A DNA stretch of 64,000 bases. Source: Flavobacteriaceae bacterium. GTDB lineage: Bacteria; Bacteroidota; Bacteroidia; Flavobacteriales; Flavobacteriaceae. The notes under the pieces were generated by a model. That model had not been told where the DNA came from. It was given only the letters and a program-made list of their open reading frames with translations, and made no database searches. The position numbers and the translations under genes are program-made. The stretch covers positions 62,001 to 126,000 of the forward strand of contig JAPOSZ010000030.1 in assembly GCA_026709415.1 (NCBI GenBank). Direction: 5' to 3'. Below are positions 37,139-45,696 of the stretch, piece after piece (position 1 is the stretch's first letter; every line of letters begins with the position of its first letter).

Positions 37139-37930
37139 TTAATCGACTACGATCTTAAAAGGATGAGCTAAATTTCTGACTTTTTCTAAATCAGCCCTTA
37201 TATTGCCAATCGAAAGACTTGCTTGGAGGCGAATAGGAATGCGGTTGTTATCTTCAGAAATCCATAGGGTTAAGCTATTTTTTGTTTTAAAAACTCGACC
37301 GACTTTGACCGAAGGTCGAAATTTCAAACACCAAATTTTTCCAAAAGGGGTTTTAATGGTTTCCCTGCCTAAGTATTTTAAATCTAGCACATAATTTTCC
37401 TCATCAAAAAACATATTGAAATTGAAAGATTCTCCAATACGGAGATTTTTTTTCGGAAGAACATTTCTCAGATAATAAAAAATAGAAATTAAATCTTGAA
37501 CATCGGATAAAGTAGAAAATTTTGTGGTGGTCTCTTTTTCAAGATCATTGACCATTGCGATATGATTTTGTTGATCGAATCGAACTTGAACATTTTTGGT
37601 ATATCCGTTTTCATAGATATCCCTAATAAAGTACTTTGGCAAGCCAGAATCTGGATCAAAAAAAGTTTGATAATCATCATCAACTTTATAAAACCATCGA
37701 AAAAGTCCAGTGGTTTTTCCCAATGCTTGGGCATGGAAAACTTCTTTTCCTTCAAATTCAGTTTTATTCAATGAAAATCGTGCATGTGCGGTATTAAGGA
37801 TGCCAAAGTGAATGCGCATTTCAAACCACTCGCCATCTTTAAATGCCAGCGATTTATTTTCAAACTGTGCCAAAGAAACATTTCCCAAAAGACATACAAA
37901 AGCGATGCATGCAATTAAAATAGGCTTCAT
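37139..37930 (-). CDS. DUF3108 family exported protein
   Basis: 263 residues with a signal peptide (MKPILIACIAFVCLLGNVSLAQ). The body is beta-rich and follows the DUF3108 pattern: GEWFEMRIHFGILNTAHARFSL near the N-terminus, YKVDDDYQTFFDPDSGLPKYFIRDI in the middle, and KFRPSVKVGRVFKTKNSLTLWISEDNNRIPIRLQASLSIG near the end. A periplasmic location is expected; the molecular role of the family is unknown. It is the first gene of the run with the M23 protein and pgi (22-base gap on each gene boundary with M23 side). A TATTTTTG box lies only 7 bases before the ATG. Confidence 0.85.
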   Translation of the reverse strand: MKPILIACIAFVCLLGNVSLAQFENKSLAFKDGEWFEMRIHFGILNTAHARFSLNKTEFEGKEVFHAQALGKTTGLFRWFYKVDDDYQTFFDPDSGLPKYFIRDIYENGYTKNVQVRFDQQNHIAMVNDLEKETTTKFSTLSDVQDLISIFYYLRNVLPKKNLRIGESFNFNMFFDEENYVLDLKYLGRETIKTPFGKIWCLKFRPSVKVGRVFKTKNSLTLWISEDNNRIPIRLQASLSIGNIRADLEKVRNLAHPFKIVVD

Positions 37931-38095
37931 GGAGCGCCAAAAATAAAATTAAAACTGAGCAAGATTCCTTTAATTAGTCAAGAGACTATTATCGCATCAA
38001 TTTGTTGCAAACATCGGGCTGTTAAAAAAGTCGAAGTTCGGTTATTGAAGAAGATAGATAAGGTCCATCCGCTAAATCCAATGGAATCAAAAGGT

Positions 38096-40030
38096 TTAGT
38101 GAGGAGCATAAACTCTGACATAATCGATCATATATTGTTGTGGAAATTTGGTTAAATCACCAACGGGACCCCCAAAATTTCCACCGATAGCTAAATTTAA
38201 AAGAATAAACTGGGGGTTGTCAAAAGGATAATTTTCTTCATTTTTATTTTCGGGAGCATATCGATAGGTCATTTGATCATTAAAATAAAATTCGATGGCC
38301 TCGGCCGTCCAATGGATGGCATAGACATGAAATTGATCTTCAACATTTGGAATCAAGTGGGATTGTTTGTTTTGAGTCGTGAAATAACTGCTAGTGGTGT
38401 GGATGGCATGATGAATAACCCCAGGTTGCTTGCCAACATATTCCATGATATCGATTTCTCCGCAAGCTGGCCAACCAACTTCTTTGATATTAGCTCCCAA
38501 TAACCAAAAGGCGGGCCATACGCCCTCACCACGCGGCAGTTTTATTCTAGCTTCTATTCTCCCATAAGTAAATTCTCTTTTTCCTTCTGTTTTAATTCTG
38601 GTAGAGGTGTAGGTGTTTTGATTAGATTTTTTTGCTTCAATGATCAGCACCCCATCTTCCAGTCGATGGTTTTCTTTTGTGTAATGTTGCAATTCTTGAT
38701 TGCCCCACCCACATAAATGAGGACAACCATTTCCTAATTCAAAAGTCCAGTCATTGAGATTGATTTCATCGTCCTCAAACTCATCAGACCATAACAATTC
38801 TAGTTTATCAGCTCGATAGAAATAAATGTTGTCTAAATAAATGACGGCTCCAGAATGGGTGTCATGGAGCTCTTCAATTTTCAATTGAAAAACTTTCGTT
38901 AAATCAACGCCATGGGGAGTTTTAGAAAACCTATTCAATGGAATATCCATACTAATCCATCTCTCTTTTTGGTGGGTTGGTAATGGATAAGAAACTTTCA
39001 CTGTTGGATGAGTCGAAATCAAGGATAACTGCAAATTAACGGCCGAAACCACATAATAATCGATATGAAAATGGGTCATTTGAGATACATCCAATCCATT
39101 TTCGATTGGGGCAAATTCAATGCCTTGGTAGTTTAATTTAGAATATTTTAACAGCGAGTTTTCTAGAGAATCTTTGACGATGGAAGACGAGGTTTGTTGC
39201 CCCCAATTGGGATACAGATCCACCTGAGCAAGGGGAGGATACGAATCACCAAAAACAGAGAAAACGTTTGCTGTTGAATTTTGGGGCGTTGGGGGTTGGG
39301 TTTTCGGAAGGTCAGAGATGTTATTGGGGGTAGAGTATTCAATATTGTCAATGTAGTATGTGGTTTGGGTTTGATTGATATTTCCAAGATCCATGATGAG
39401 CGTCATGCGATCAAAACGTTGGGTATCCGATGGCGGAAAATGATGAATTAACTTTTCCCAAGAATTAGTTTCTGTCGTGACTACTTGAGATTCTGAAAAA
39501 ATGCCACCATTGGTACTATCTTCTAATTTCAATAGTACTTTTTGTCCTGGTTTTTGGGAAAACACATCCAGAGATATCGCATTCATATCCTTGGGGAATT
39601 CAATTTTCGATTCTAAATCAAAAAAGAATCCAGCCCATGACTCCACATGGGGTTCTTCGGTAATCGATAAAACAGTTGAGGAATGATTGATTTCAGATAT
39701 GTTGGGATTTTTCGCATAGGCCACATGAATATAATTGGAGGGCGAATGATCTTTTCTTCCAAATCGACCCCAACTGCCCTTTCCTATGGATTCACCAACG
39801 AGATCTTCAGTTAAAAATGGATTACCACGACATTCAAAATCGATGGCCTGTTGGTTTAAATCAAGAGGGATCTCTTCAAATTCACAAGGAAAGAACGGTT
39901 TTTCAACTAGAACATCAAATGCATTTTGATTCAGGTCATGAGGTAATTCACTCAAGAGAGGGGAAGACCCAAACAATGGGACTCCCATTAACAATCCAAA
40001 AGTAAAATTCACCAATACCTTTTGAGTCAT
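38096..40030 (-). CDS. GH16 beta-glucanase (laminarinase-type) with two CBM-like domains
   Basis: Secreted endo-beta-glucanase of 645 residues or one fewer. The signal peptide (MTQKVLVNFTFGLLMGVPLFG) is followed by a short duplicated DLNQ-x-A-x-D segment (about 33 and 57). Two beta-sandwich, carbohydrate-binding-like domains come next (about 75-230, and 255-405 beginning NVFSVFGDSYPPLAQVDLYPNWG). The catalytic GH16 domain follows (LLWSDEFEDDEINLNDW to the end) with E525-I-D527-I-M-E530, the EIDIME form of laminarinases and lichenases. FWLLGANIKEVGWPACGEIDIMEYVG-type context favours beta-1,3-glucan (laminarin). It starts 8 bases after the other GH16 gene on the same strand. No sorting domain was recognised. 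Confidence 0.93.
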   Translation of the reverse strand: MTQKVLVNFTFGLLMGVPLFGSSPLLSELPHDLNQNAFDVLVEKPFFPCEFEEIPLDLNQQAIDFECRGNPFLTEDLVGESIGKGSWGRFGRKDHSPSNYIHVAYAKNPNISEINHSSTVLSITEEPHVESWAGFFFDLESKIEFPKDMNAISLDVFSQKPGQKVLLKLEDSTNGGIFSESQVVTTETNSWEKLIHHFPPSDTQRFDRMTLIMDLGNINQTQTTYYIDNIEYSTPNNISDLPKTQPPTPQNSTANVFSVFGDSYPPLAQVDLYPNWGQQTSSSIVKDSLENSLLKYSKLNYQGIEFAPIENGLDVSQMTHFHIDYYVVSAVNLQLSLISTHPTVKVSYPLPTHQKERWISMDIPLNRFSKTPHGVDLTKVFQLKIEELHDTHSGAVIYLDNIYFYRADKLELLWSDEFEDDEINLNDWTFELGNGCPHLCGWGNQELQHYTKENHRLEDGVLIIEAKKSNQNTYTSTRIKTEGKREFTYGRIEARIKLPRGEGVWPAFWLLGANIKEVGWPACGEIDIMEYVGKQPGVIHHAIHTTSSYFTTQNKQSHLIPNVEDQFHVYAIHWTAEAIEFYFNDQMTYRYAPENKNEENYPFDNPQFILLNLAIGGNFGGPVGDLTKFPQQYMIDYVRVYAPH

Positions 40031-40038
40031 CACTTTAT

Positions 40039-40887
40039 CTAATCGGGCTCATAAACTCGGACATAATCCACAATCATTTTTTGTGGGAAAACAACATTGT
40101 CTCCCACGGGCCCGCCAAAAGTTCCCCCAATGGCAACGTTTAATAGAATGAACATGGGTTTATTGAAGGGATAAGTTTCATTATTCTTTAGAGAAGGCGA
40201 ATATTGGTAGGTTAAGCGATCGTTAAAATAAAATTCGATGGCTTGAGCTGTCCAATTAACGGAATACACATGAAATTTGCCTTCTAAATCTTCAACACGG
40301 GTGCGCTTGGAACTGGCTTCCCCGGCGTGACCGCTTGGGGTATGGATAGCATTTTGGAAAATCCCAGGTTCTCTTCCAACGTATTCCATAATATCAATTT
40401 CTCCGCAGGCTGGCCATCCGACGTCTTCTATATCAGCTCCCAATAGCCAAAAAGCAGGCCATAATCCCTGTCCTTCAGGTAATTGAATGCGGGCTTCAAT
40501 CCGACCATATTGAAATTCTTGAAGGCCTTGCGTTTTGATGCGAGAGGAAGAATAACTATTAGGACCACTACTTTTCGCTTCAATGGTGAGCATTCCCTTT
40601 TCAACAGTGTGGTTGCCTCTAGTGTAATTTTGGAGTTCCTCGTTTCCCCAACCACCTCGACCGACATCAAAAGTCCAATTTTGATCATTTAATGCCTCCC
40701 CATCAAAATTATCTTCCCATATCAACTTGGGATCAGTGTTATTGGAAGATGGAGGATCAACAGGATTAGGATCTGCATTGGAAGGGGATTTAGGAGGCGG
40801 GTCAAAACCACCGCCAGAACAACTCGTAAAAACCAACAGCGTGGTCAGGCCGACCAGTACAATGTATTGCGATTTGGATGGAACCAT
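40039..40887 (-). CDS. GH16 beta-glucanase, surface lipoprotein
   Basis: 282 residues from ATG 40887 (MVPSKSQYIVLVGLTTLLVFTSC), which gives a clean lipoprotein signal; the longer frame adds 25 residues in front of it. After the lipid Cys comes a Gly/Pro/Asn-rich linker (SGGGFDPPPKSPSNADPNP), then one GH16 domain with E163-I-D165-I-M-E168 as catalytic motif. Its domain is strongly similar to the catalytic domain of the next gene (shared GEIDIMEYVG, FILLN.AIGG.FGGPVGD, YVRVY.P), indicating duplication. It lies between a sodium symporter gene and the larger GH16 gene. A cell-bound enzyme plus a secreted one is a common arrangement for laminarin use. Confidence 0.94.
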   Translation of the reverse strand: MVPSKSQYIVLVGLTTLLVFTSCSGGGFDPPPKSPSNADPNPVDPPSSNNTDPKLIWEDNFDGEALNDQNWTFDVGRGGWGNEELQNYTRGNHTVEKGMLTIEAKSSGPNSYSSSRIKTQGLQEFQYGRIEARIQLPEGQGLWPAFWLLGADIEDVGWPACGEIDIMEYVGREPGIFQNAIHTPSGHAGEASSKRTRVEDLEGKFHVYSVNWTAQAIEFYFNDRLTYQYSPSLKNNETYPFNKPMFILLNVAIGGTFGGPVGDNVVFPQKMIVDYVRVYEPD

Positions 40888-41001
40888 GAGTCGCGGATAA
40901 ACCACAGGGGCGAAAATACTAGATTTGAAAAGTTGAATAAATCCGTTTCTATTGGTGTTCATCCACTGTAGAATATGAAAAACAAAATCAATCGATCATC
41001 T

Positions 41002-42795
41002 TTAATGAACCCCAGATTTGAATTTTTTCCATACCCAAAACAATAAAACCAAAAAAACTATGGCCGTGACCAACGTGATTAAAAATGGGAGTTGTTCATT
41101 GTAAAGCAAAAAGCCCGTGCCAAAAAGAATGCTATAGATGGCAACCGAACCCAACAACATGCAAATGATGCCATGGGTAATGTCCCATTGATGAGCCGTT
41201 GATTTCAGTTGGACTCCCTTTAAATGTGCTTTTTGCTTGATTTTTCGCCAACCTCTTCCCGCTGGTTGAATCAAATGATAGAACTTAAACAAAGTTTCGT
41301 CTTTTTCGGGTTTTGTTAATAAAGTGACAACGACCCAAAAAACAGTGGTGATTCCCACGCCGAGTAATAATTGGGTCACCGATTCAACTTCTTTAAAACC
41401 CAATCGAGTGTGAATAATCTGAAAATAAACGGCCACCAAAAAACTAACCACCATGGCCGTTAGTTCACTATAGATATTGATTCGATACCAAAACCATCGA
41501 AGAATAAACAATAATCCTGTTCCAGCCCCAATTTGAAGTAAAATTTGAAATGCTTGTAAGGCATTACTCAATGCCAATGCCAGAGCGCCTGATAGCACCA
41601 TCAATAAAACCGTAGAAATGCGGCTATAAAGCACTAATTTTTTTTCACTAGCTTTTGGATCGATAAACCGTTTGTAAAAATCATTAACAATGTATGATGA
41701 CCCCCAATTTAAATGGGATGAAATCGTAGACATAAATGCAGCGACTAAACTAGCGACCATCAAGCCAAGGAGCCCTGTGGGCAGATAACTAAGCATGGCC
41801 GGATAGGCCAAGTCATCATCGACAACACTAGGATCTACCGTTGGAAAAGCTTGTTGTAAACTTTCTAGATTCGGAAAGACAATGATAGAGGCTAAAGCAA
41901 TTAAAATCCATGGCCATGGTCTAATGGCATAGTGCATGAAGTTGAATAAAAGAGTGGCCCAGACCGCATTTTTTTCATCTTTAGCCGATAGCATTCGTTG
42001 AGAAATATACCCACCACCCCCAGGTTCGGCACCGGGGTACCAGACACTCCACCATTGGACTGCAATCGGTATGAGAAAGATGGTAATAAAGATTTCCGAG
42101 TTAGAAGGCGGAATTAAAGAGAGTTTTGGGGTGATTTCACTATGATTCAATAAATTGGTTAAACCGCCGATTTGGGGGAGATTTAAGATGAATATTGCTG
42201 CAGCGATAGTGGCCCCCATGGCCAATAAAAATTGAAAAAAATCGGTGATGATCACTCCTTTTAATCCCCCCAATGAGCTATAGACGACGGTAATTAATGA
42301 GGCGATAAAAAGCGTTTCAAAGGAACTAAGCCCTAACAGTACAGCACCAATTTTAATCGCCGCTAAACAAACCGTTGCCATGACCATGATATTGAACAAA
42401 AATCCCAAGTAGAGTGCTCTGAATCCTCTCAAAAACGCAGCTCCTTTTCCGCCATAACGTATTTCATAAAACTCCAAGTCGGTTAATACTTTGGATCTTC
42501 TCCAAAGTCTGGCATATAGAAAAACAGTCAGCATTCCAGTTAAGAGAAAAGCCCACCATACCCAATTTCCTGCCACCCCATTTTTTCGGACGATATCGGT
42601 CACTAGATTCGGTGTGTCAGAAGAAAAAGTAGTGGCCACCATCGAAATGCCTAATAACCACCATGGCATATTTCTACCGGATAAGAAAAATTCACTGAGA
42701 TTTTTACTAGCCGTTTTTGAAGAATAAATACCAATGGCTAATGAGATAACAAAAAATAGAATGACGATGATCCAATCGATAGTTTCTAGTTGCAT
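41002..42795 (-). CDS. Sodium:solute symporter (SSS family)
   Basis: 597-residue inner membrane transporter with about 14 hydrophobic helices. The family N-terminus DWIIVILFFVISLAIGIYSS and SEFFLSGRNMPWWLLGISMVATTFSSDTP are typical of sodium/glucose-type symporters, as is the later GAEPGGGGYISQRMLSAKDEKNAVWATL. The Na-binding helix 8 region (LVASLVAAFMSTISSHLNWGSSYIVNDFYKRF) is complete. It is followed on the same strand by two GH16 genes, so it probably imports the glucose or short glucans they release. The pairing gives a glucan-use operon without SusCD of its own. The exact substrate is inferred from neighbours. Confidence 0.93.
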   Translation of the reverse strand: MQLETIDWIIVILFFVISLAIGIYSSKTASKNLSEFFLSGRNMPWWLLGISMVATTFSSDTPNLVTDIVRKNGVAGNWVWWAFLLTGMLTVFLYARLWRRSKVLTDLEFYEIRYGGKGAAFLRGFRALYLGFLFNIMVMATVCLAAIKIGAVLLGLSSFETLFIASLITVVYSSLGGLKGVIITDFFQFLLAMGATIAAAIFILNLPQIGGLTNLLNHSEITPKLSLIPPSNSEIFITIFLIPIAVQWWSVWYPGAEPGGGGYISQRMLSAKDEKNAVWATLLFNFMHYAIRPWPWILIALASIIVFPNLESLQQAFPTVDPSVVDDDLAYPAMLSYLPTGLLGLMVASLVAAFMSTISSHLNWGSSYIVNDFYKRFIDPKASEKKLVLYSRISTVLLMVLSGALALALSNALQAFQILLQIGAGTGLLFILRWFWYRINIYSELTAMVVSFLVAVYFQIIHTRLGFKEVESVTQLLLGVGITTVFWVVVTLLTKPEKDETLFKFYHLIQPAGRGWRKIKQKAHLKGVQLKSTAHQWDITHGIICMLLGSVAIYSILFGTGFLLYNEQLPFLITLVTAIVFLVLLFWVWKKFKSGVH

Positions 42796-42948
42796 AGTGA
42801 TTGATTTACAAAGGCAAAATAAGAAGAACTTTCAAACCTAAATCAAAATGGTCTGAATTATAAAAAATTAAAAACAGAAACCGCATTAGCTTCTACTCTC
42901 ATATTGAAGATATAGCCTTGACTTGAGAAAGAGTTTGGAGTGACAACT

Positions 42949-44088
42949 TTATTTAGGGCGGTCAAATTGATGGACTGTTAATTCCATCGCGATAGTATGT
43001 CCCAAAGGCATTTTCAATTTTGCCCATTTCTGCTTTTTATGAGCTCGAAAATAGATTGGGGATGCATACATGTTTAACCCAATACCAATATTTCGATGTT
43101 CTTTTTCAGAGGATAAATCTTCCTTATTTTCTTGAGTTTCAATATCGACAGAACCCCTTGTTCTCATCGAAGCATCGTCAGATGTTGATTCCTGTTTGGC
43201 TTCTTGTTTAAATCCCAATAATTCCTCATTGGATGAATGCTGCTGATACGAAGACTTTTTTTCGAAATCAAGTAATTCAATGGTTGCGATAAAATCATTG
43301 TCCATATAAACCATCTCGTTACGCAAATTCACATCGTATTGCCCATCTTCAGTCACTTCAAGTAATATCTCATTTTGATTCACTGGAGTAAGACTCATTT
43401 GGTCGTCTATTTCGATTTTTAAACGAAAAGTGAAAAATCTCAGCTTTAAGTTTGTTGAATCTAGAGAAATGCCAGCATCATCCATTTTTTCGAATTTGTT
43501 TAAATTGAAAATCCCGGCACTTGTGGTGGGACGTTTTATTTTGGCGATATCAGGATTTATTTCATAAAAGTTGATTCTGAATAGAAAAGGAGCCCGTTTC
43601 ACATCGTCAAAACTAAATTTCAAATTCCTTAAGTAAAATACTTTCTCCCGAGGGACGTTGAAATACCTTCCCATTTCAGCTCCCTCTCCATTGAACAAAT
43701 TCATGCCAGACCCTGATGATGAAACCCGGCCAATCTTTCGAACATGGTAAGAAGTCGGTTTTGAAAACACCGAAATAGCTTCTAGTTTTTCTTCCACAGG
43801 GAACATTTTAACCATCATTTTCTGTTGAGTAGCTGGTAATTCAACCGCGGAATAGGTTAGATGGGAAAAAATCAAAACATCCCCAATTTGAACTTCATCT
43901 GAGGGTAATGTGAAGTTTCCATCTTCATCAGAAACGGTTCCATACTTTAAATTCGAGTGGATGATGTTCACATATGGTATTGGGTTCCCATCGATAGTGG
44001 CAATGCTTCCTGTGATTTGGGAATACAAGAAATAGCAAGGAAAGCAACACAGGATGATTAAACATGGGAAGTTCATATTCGTCGACAT
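42949..44088 (-). CDS. Carboxypeptidase-D-like-domain surface protein
   Basis: 379 residues. A signal peptide (MNFPCLIILCCFPCYFLYSQ; ATG 44088 or 44076) is followed by a carboxypeptidase-like regulatory (beta-sandwich) domain at about 25-100: ITGSIATIDGNPIPYVNIIHSN, TVSDEDGNFTLP, VLIFSHLTYSAVEL. The remainder is beta-rich and ends with a low-complexity polar segment (about 290-335) and a C-terminal block. This layout is shared by many Bacteroidota envelope proteins of unknown role. It stands alone on the minus strand upstream of the symporter operon. Confidence 0.75.
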   Translation of the reverse strand: MSTNMNFPCLIILCCFPCYFLYSQITGSIATIDGNPIPYVNIIHSNLKYGTVSDEDGNFTLPSDEVQIGDVLIFSHLTYSAVELPATQQKMMVKMFPVEEKLEAISVFSKPTSYHVRKIGRVSSSGSGMNLFNGEGAEMGRYFNVPREKVFYLRNLKFSFDDVKRAPFLFRINFYEINPDIAKIKRPTTSAGIFNLNKFEKMDDAGISLDSTNLKLRFFTFRLKIEIDDQMSLTPVNQNEILLEVTEDGQYDVNLRNEMVYMDNDFIATIELLDFEKKSSYQQHSSNEELLGFKQEAKQESTSDDASMRTRGSVDIETQENKEDLSSEKEHRNIGIGLNMYASPIYFRAHKKQKWAKLKMPLGHTIAMELTVHQFDRPK

Positions 44089-44131
44089 AAGAATCAGTTC
44101 TTTTGAAAAACCGAAGATGAAGGTAATACAA

Positions 44132-44340
44132 GTTCAACTATCTAGTGCGACAAAAAAATCACAATCAATGGTTTAGCTGGGAGAGTTACGAAAGGCCATT
44201 CAAGGGTCCTTATAGATTATGAAATGTAGCCATATCCTAAACTATTTGTTCTAGACGAAAACAAGAATGGGAGTCAGCAATTTCCTTTAGAAACTAATTT
44301 CTAAACAAACCGATGTCGCACTGGCGAGTTGTGCATGGCA
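44132..44340. repeat. MITE-like element of about 209 bases with inverted ends
   Basis: The left end CAACTATCTAGTGCGACA (44135-44152) and the reverse complement of the right end (44314-44331) agree at 14 of 18 positions, so the element is bounded by imperfect inverted repeats. Its right half is repeated in inverted orientation at 10991-11097. It has no convincing open frame. A non-autonomous mobile element is the simplest reading; a mobile regulatory hairpin is an alternative. Confidence 0.6.
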
Positions 44341-44472
44341 ATTCCCAATTGTGCAAAGGCTTTTGAAACTTGAATTTTGCCCCCGAATGTTTATGTTCGG
44401 TGCAATACCTTGATATCCCAAAAAATATCAGGACTCCCCCATGCAACATCCCAATTTTCTTTGTTTATTTTT

Positions 44473-44717
44473 TTACATTCTTTCAAAAAAGCATTTTTCT
44501 AACACCTGGCGCTCCTTGAACTGAAAAAGTGATTTCTGATTTTTTTCCTCAGCTTTTCTCAAAGGCTCTTTGAAAGCGGACAACTCTTTTTTACGTCCAT
44601 GAAAATACTCCGCTTTCCCCTATCGCTCATCGTTTGACGAACAACCTTTTCTTCTTGCAGGGCACGGATTTTCTTATCGCCTGAATAGATTTTGATATTT
44701 TTGCCTGTCATTCTCAT
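44473..44717 (-). pseudogene. Frameshifted relic related to the frame at 19440
   Basis: From ATG 44715-44717 one frame reads MTGKNIKIYSGDKKIRALQ... through MSDRGK; the other continues AEYFHGRKKELSAFKEPLRK and ends CFFERM at 44473. Comparison with 19440-19640 (RGKAEYFQGKEEE) shows one base missing between GGG and AAA, which explains the frameshift. The family is not recognised; the composition (Lys/Glu-rich) suggests a small cytoplasmic or DNA-associated protein. A further open stretch downstream to about 44390 may belong to the same relic. Confidence 0.5.
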
Positions 44718-44738
44718 TTAAAAAAAGCCTTAGGTATC

Positions 44739-45371
44739 ATGCATTTTCCAAATGAAATTTTATTAGAATATGCTGTAAAATCTAGTCATGAGCAATCTTC
44801 ATTATTGCAGAAAATCGAATTGGAAACCTTCCAAAAGATGAAAAATCCAGAGATGGTCAGTGGTTCCCTGCAAGGAAGAGTTTTGAGCTTACTGTCGCAG
44901 CTAATAAAACCCGAACAAATAGTAGAAGTAGGGACCTTTACTGGGTTTTCTACTTTGTGTTTGGCTGAAGGATTAACCTCCAATGGGGTAATTCATACCA
45001 TTGATATCAATGAAGAACTAGTCGATGTTCAAAACAACTATTTTAAAAATTCACCCTATAAGCATCAAATAAAATCATACTTGGGAGACGCTCTAGAAAT
45101 CATACCAACAATATCAAGCAAAATAGACTTAGCTTTTATTGATGCCGATAAAAAAAGCTATAAGGGTTATTTTGATTTATTGGTTGATAAAATGAATCAA
45201 AAGGGATTGATTATATCAGATAATACCCTATGGAGTGGAAAAGTTTTAGATCCAAATGATGCGGACACTCAAGCCATCGCAGAGTATAATCAACACCTGG
45301 CCAATCACCACAAAGTTCAAACTGTCTTATTACCTTTTCGAGATGGTCTTAGCTTGAGTTATGTTTTGTGA
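44739..45371 (+). CDS. SAM-dependent O-methyltransferase (class I, cation-dependent type)
   Basis: 210 residues of the COG4122 family related to catechol and caffeoyl-CoA O-methyltransferases. The SAM-binding motif is VEVGTFTGFSTLCLAEGL (about 68-85), HTIDINEE follows, and the metal-site region LAFIDADKKSYKGYFDLL and DNTLWSGKV is intact. The protein is cytosolic; the substrate is unknown. It is convergent with tatA and its last 23 bases overlap the tatA 3' end, an arrangement seen in flavobacteria. Confidence 0.9.
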   Translation: MHFPNEILLEYAVKSSHEQSSLLQKIELETFQKMKNPEMVSGSLQGRVLSLLSQLIKPEQIVEVGTFTGFSTLCLAEGLTSNGVIHTIDINEELVDVQNNYFKNSPYKHQIKSYLGDALEIIPTISSKIDLAFIDADKKSYKGYFDLLVDKMNQKGLIISDNTLWSGKVLDPNDADTQAIAEYNQHLANHHKVQTVLLPFRDGLSLSYVL

Positions 45372-45645
45372 GATCTCGCTTGACCGAATCTTCGATATCT
45401 TTAAACTCTTTAGAAATTTTCCCCACCTCTTCTTTGATGCCTTTTGTGACGGACTTCGTCGGATTTTCAATATTATCGTCTACCGATTTTTGTAATTCTG
45501 TTTTAATCTCGTTGGTTGCTTGACGCACTTGTGTCATCCCTTTGGCTAGGGTTCTTGCCAATCCTGGAATTTTATCGGCTCCAAAAATCAGCAAAAAGAT
45601 AAAAAAGATAAAAACAATCTCAGGTCCACTAATAAAATAAGCCAC
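45349..45645 (-). CDS. tatA: Sec-independent protein translocase subunit TatA/TatE
   Basis: 98 residues: one N-terminal transmembrane helix (FISGPEIVFIFFIFLLIFG), the hinge FGADKIPGLARTLAKG, then an amphipathic helix and a charged tail. This is the TatA layout; it forms the pore-like oligomer of the twin-arginine export system. Codon one is GTG (45643-45645). The GH109 protein in this window carries a Tat signal and would be a client. tatC is not in the window. Confidence 0.92.
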   Translation of the reverse strand: MAYFISGPEIVFIFFIFLLIFGADKIPGLARTLAKGMTQVRQATNEIKTELQKSVDDNIENPTKSVTKGIKEEVGKISKEFKDIEDSVKRDLTKHNSS

Positions 45646-45696
45646 GTTAATTCGAATTATTTAAAAGACCTTATAAAGTTTATCAAGCATCTTTTG

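Noticed and set aside
44341..44400. Open stretch continuing from the 44.5 kb relic into the repeat element
   Set aside because: The homologous half-copy at 10991 does not preserve the frame, so coding is unlikely inside the repeat.
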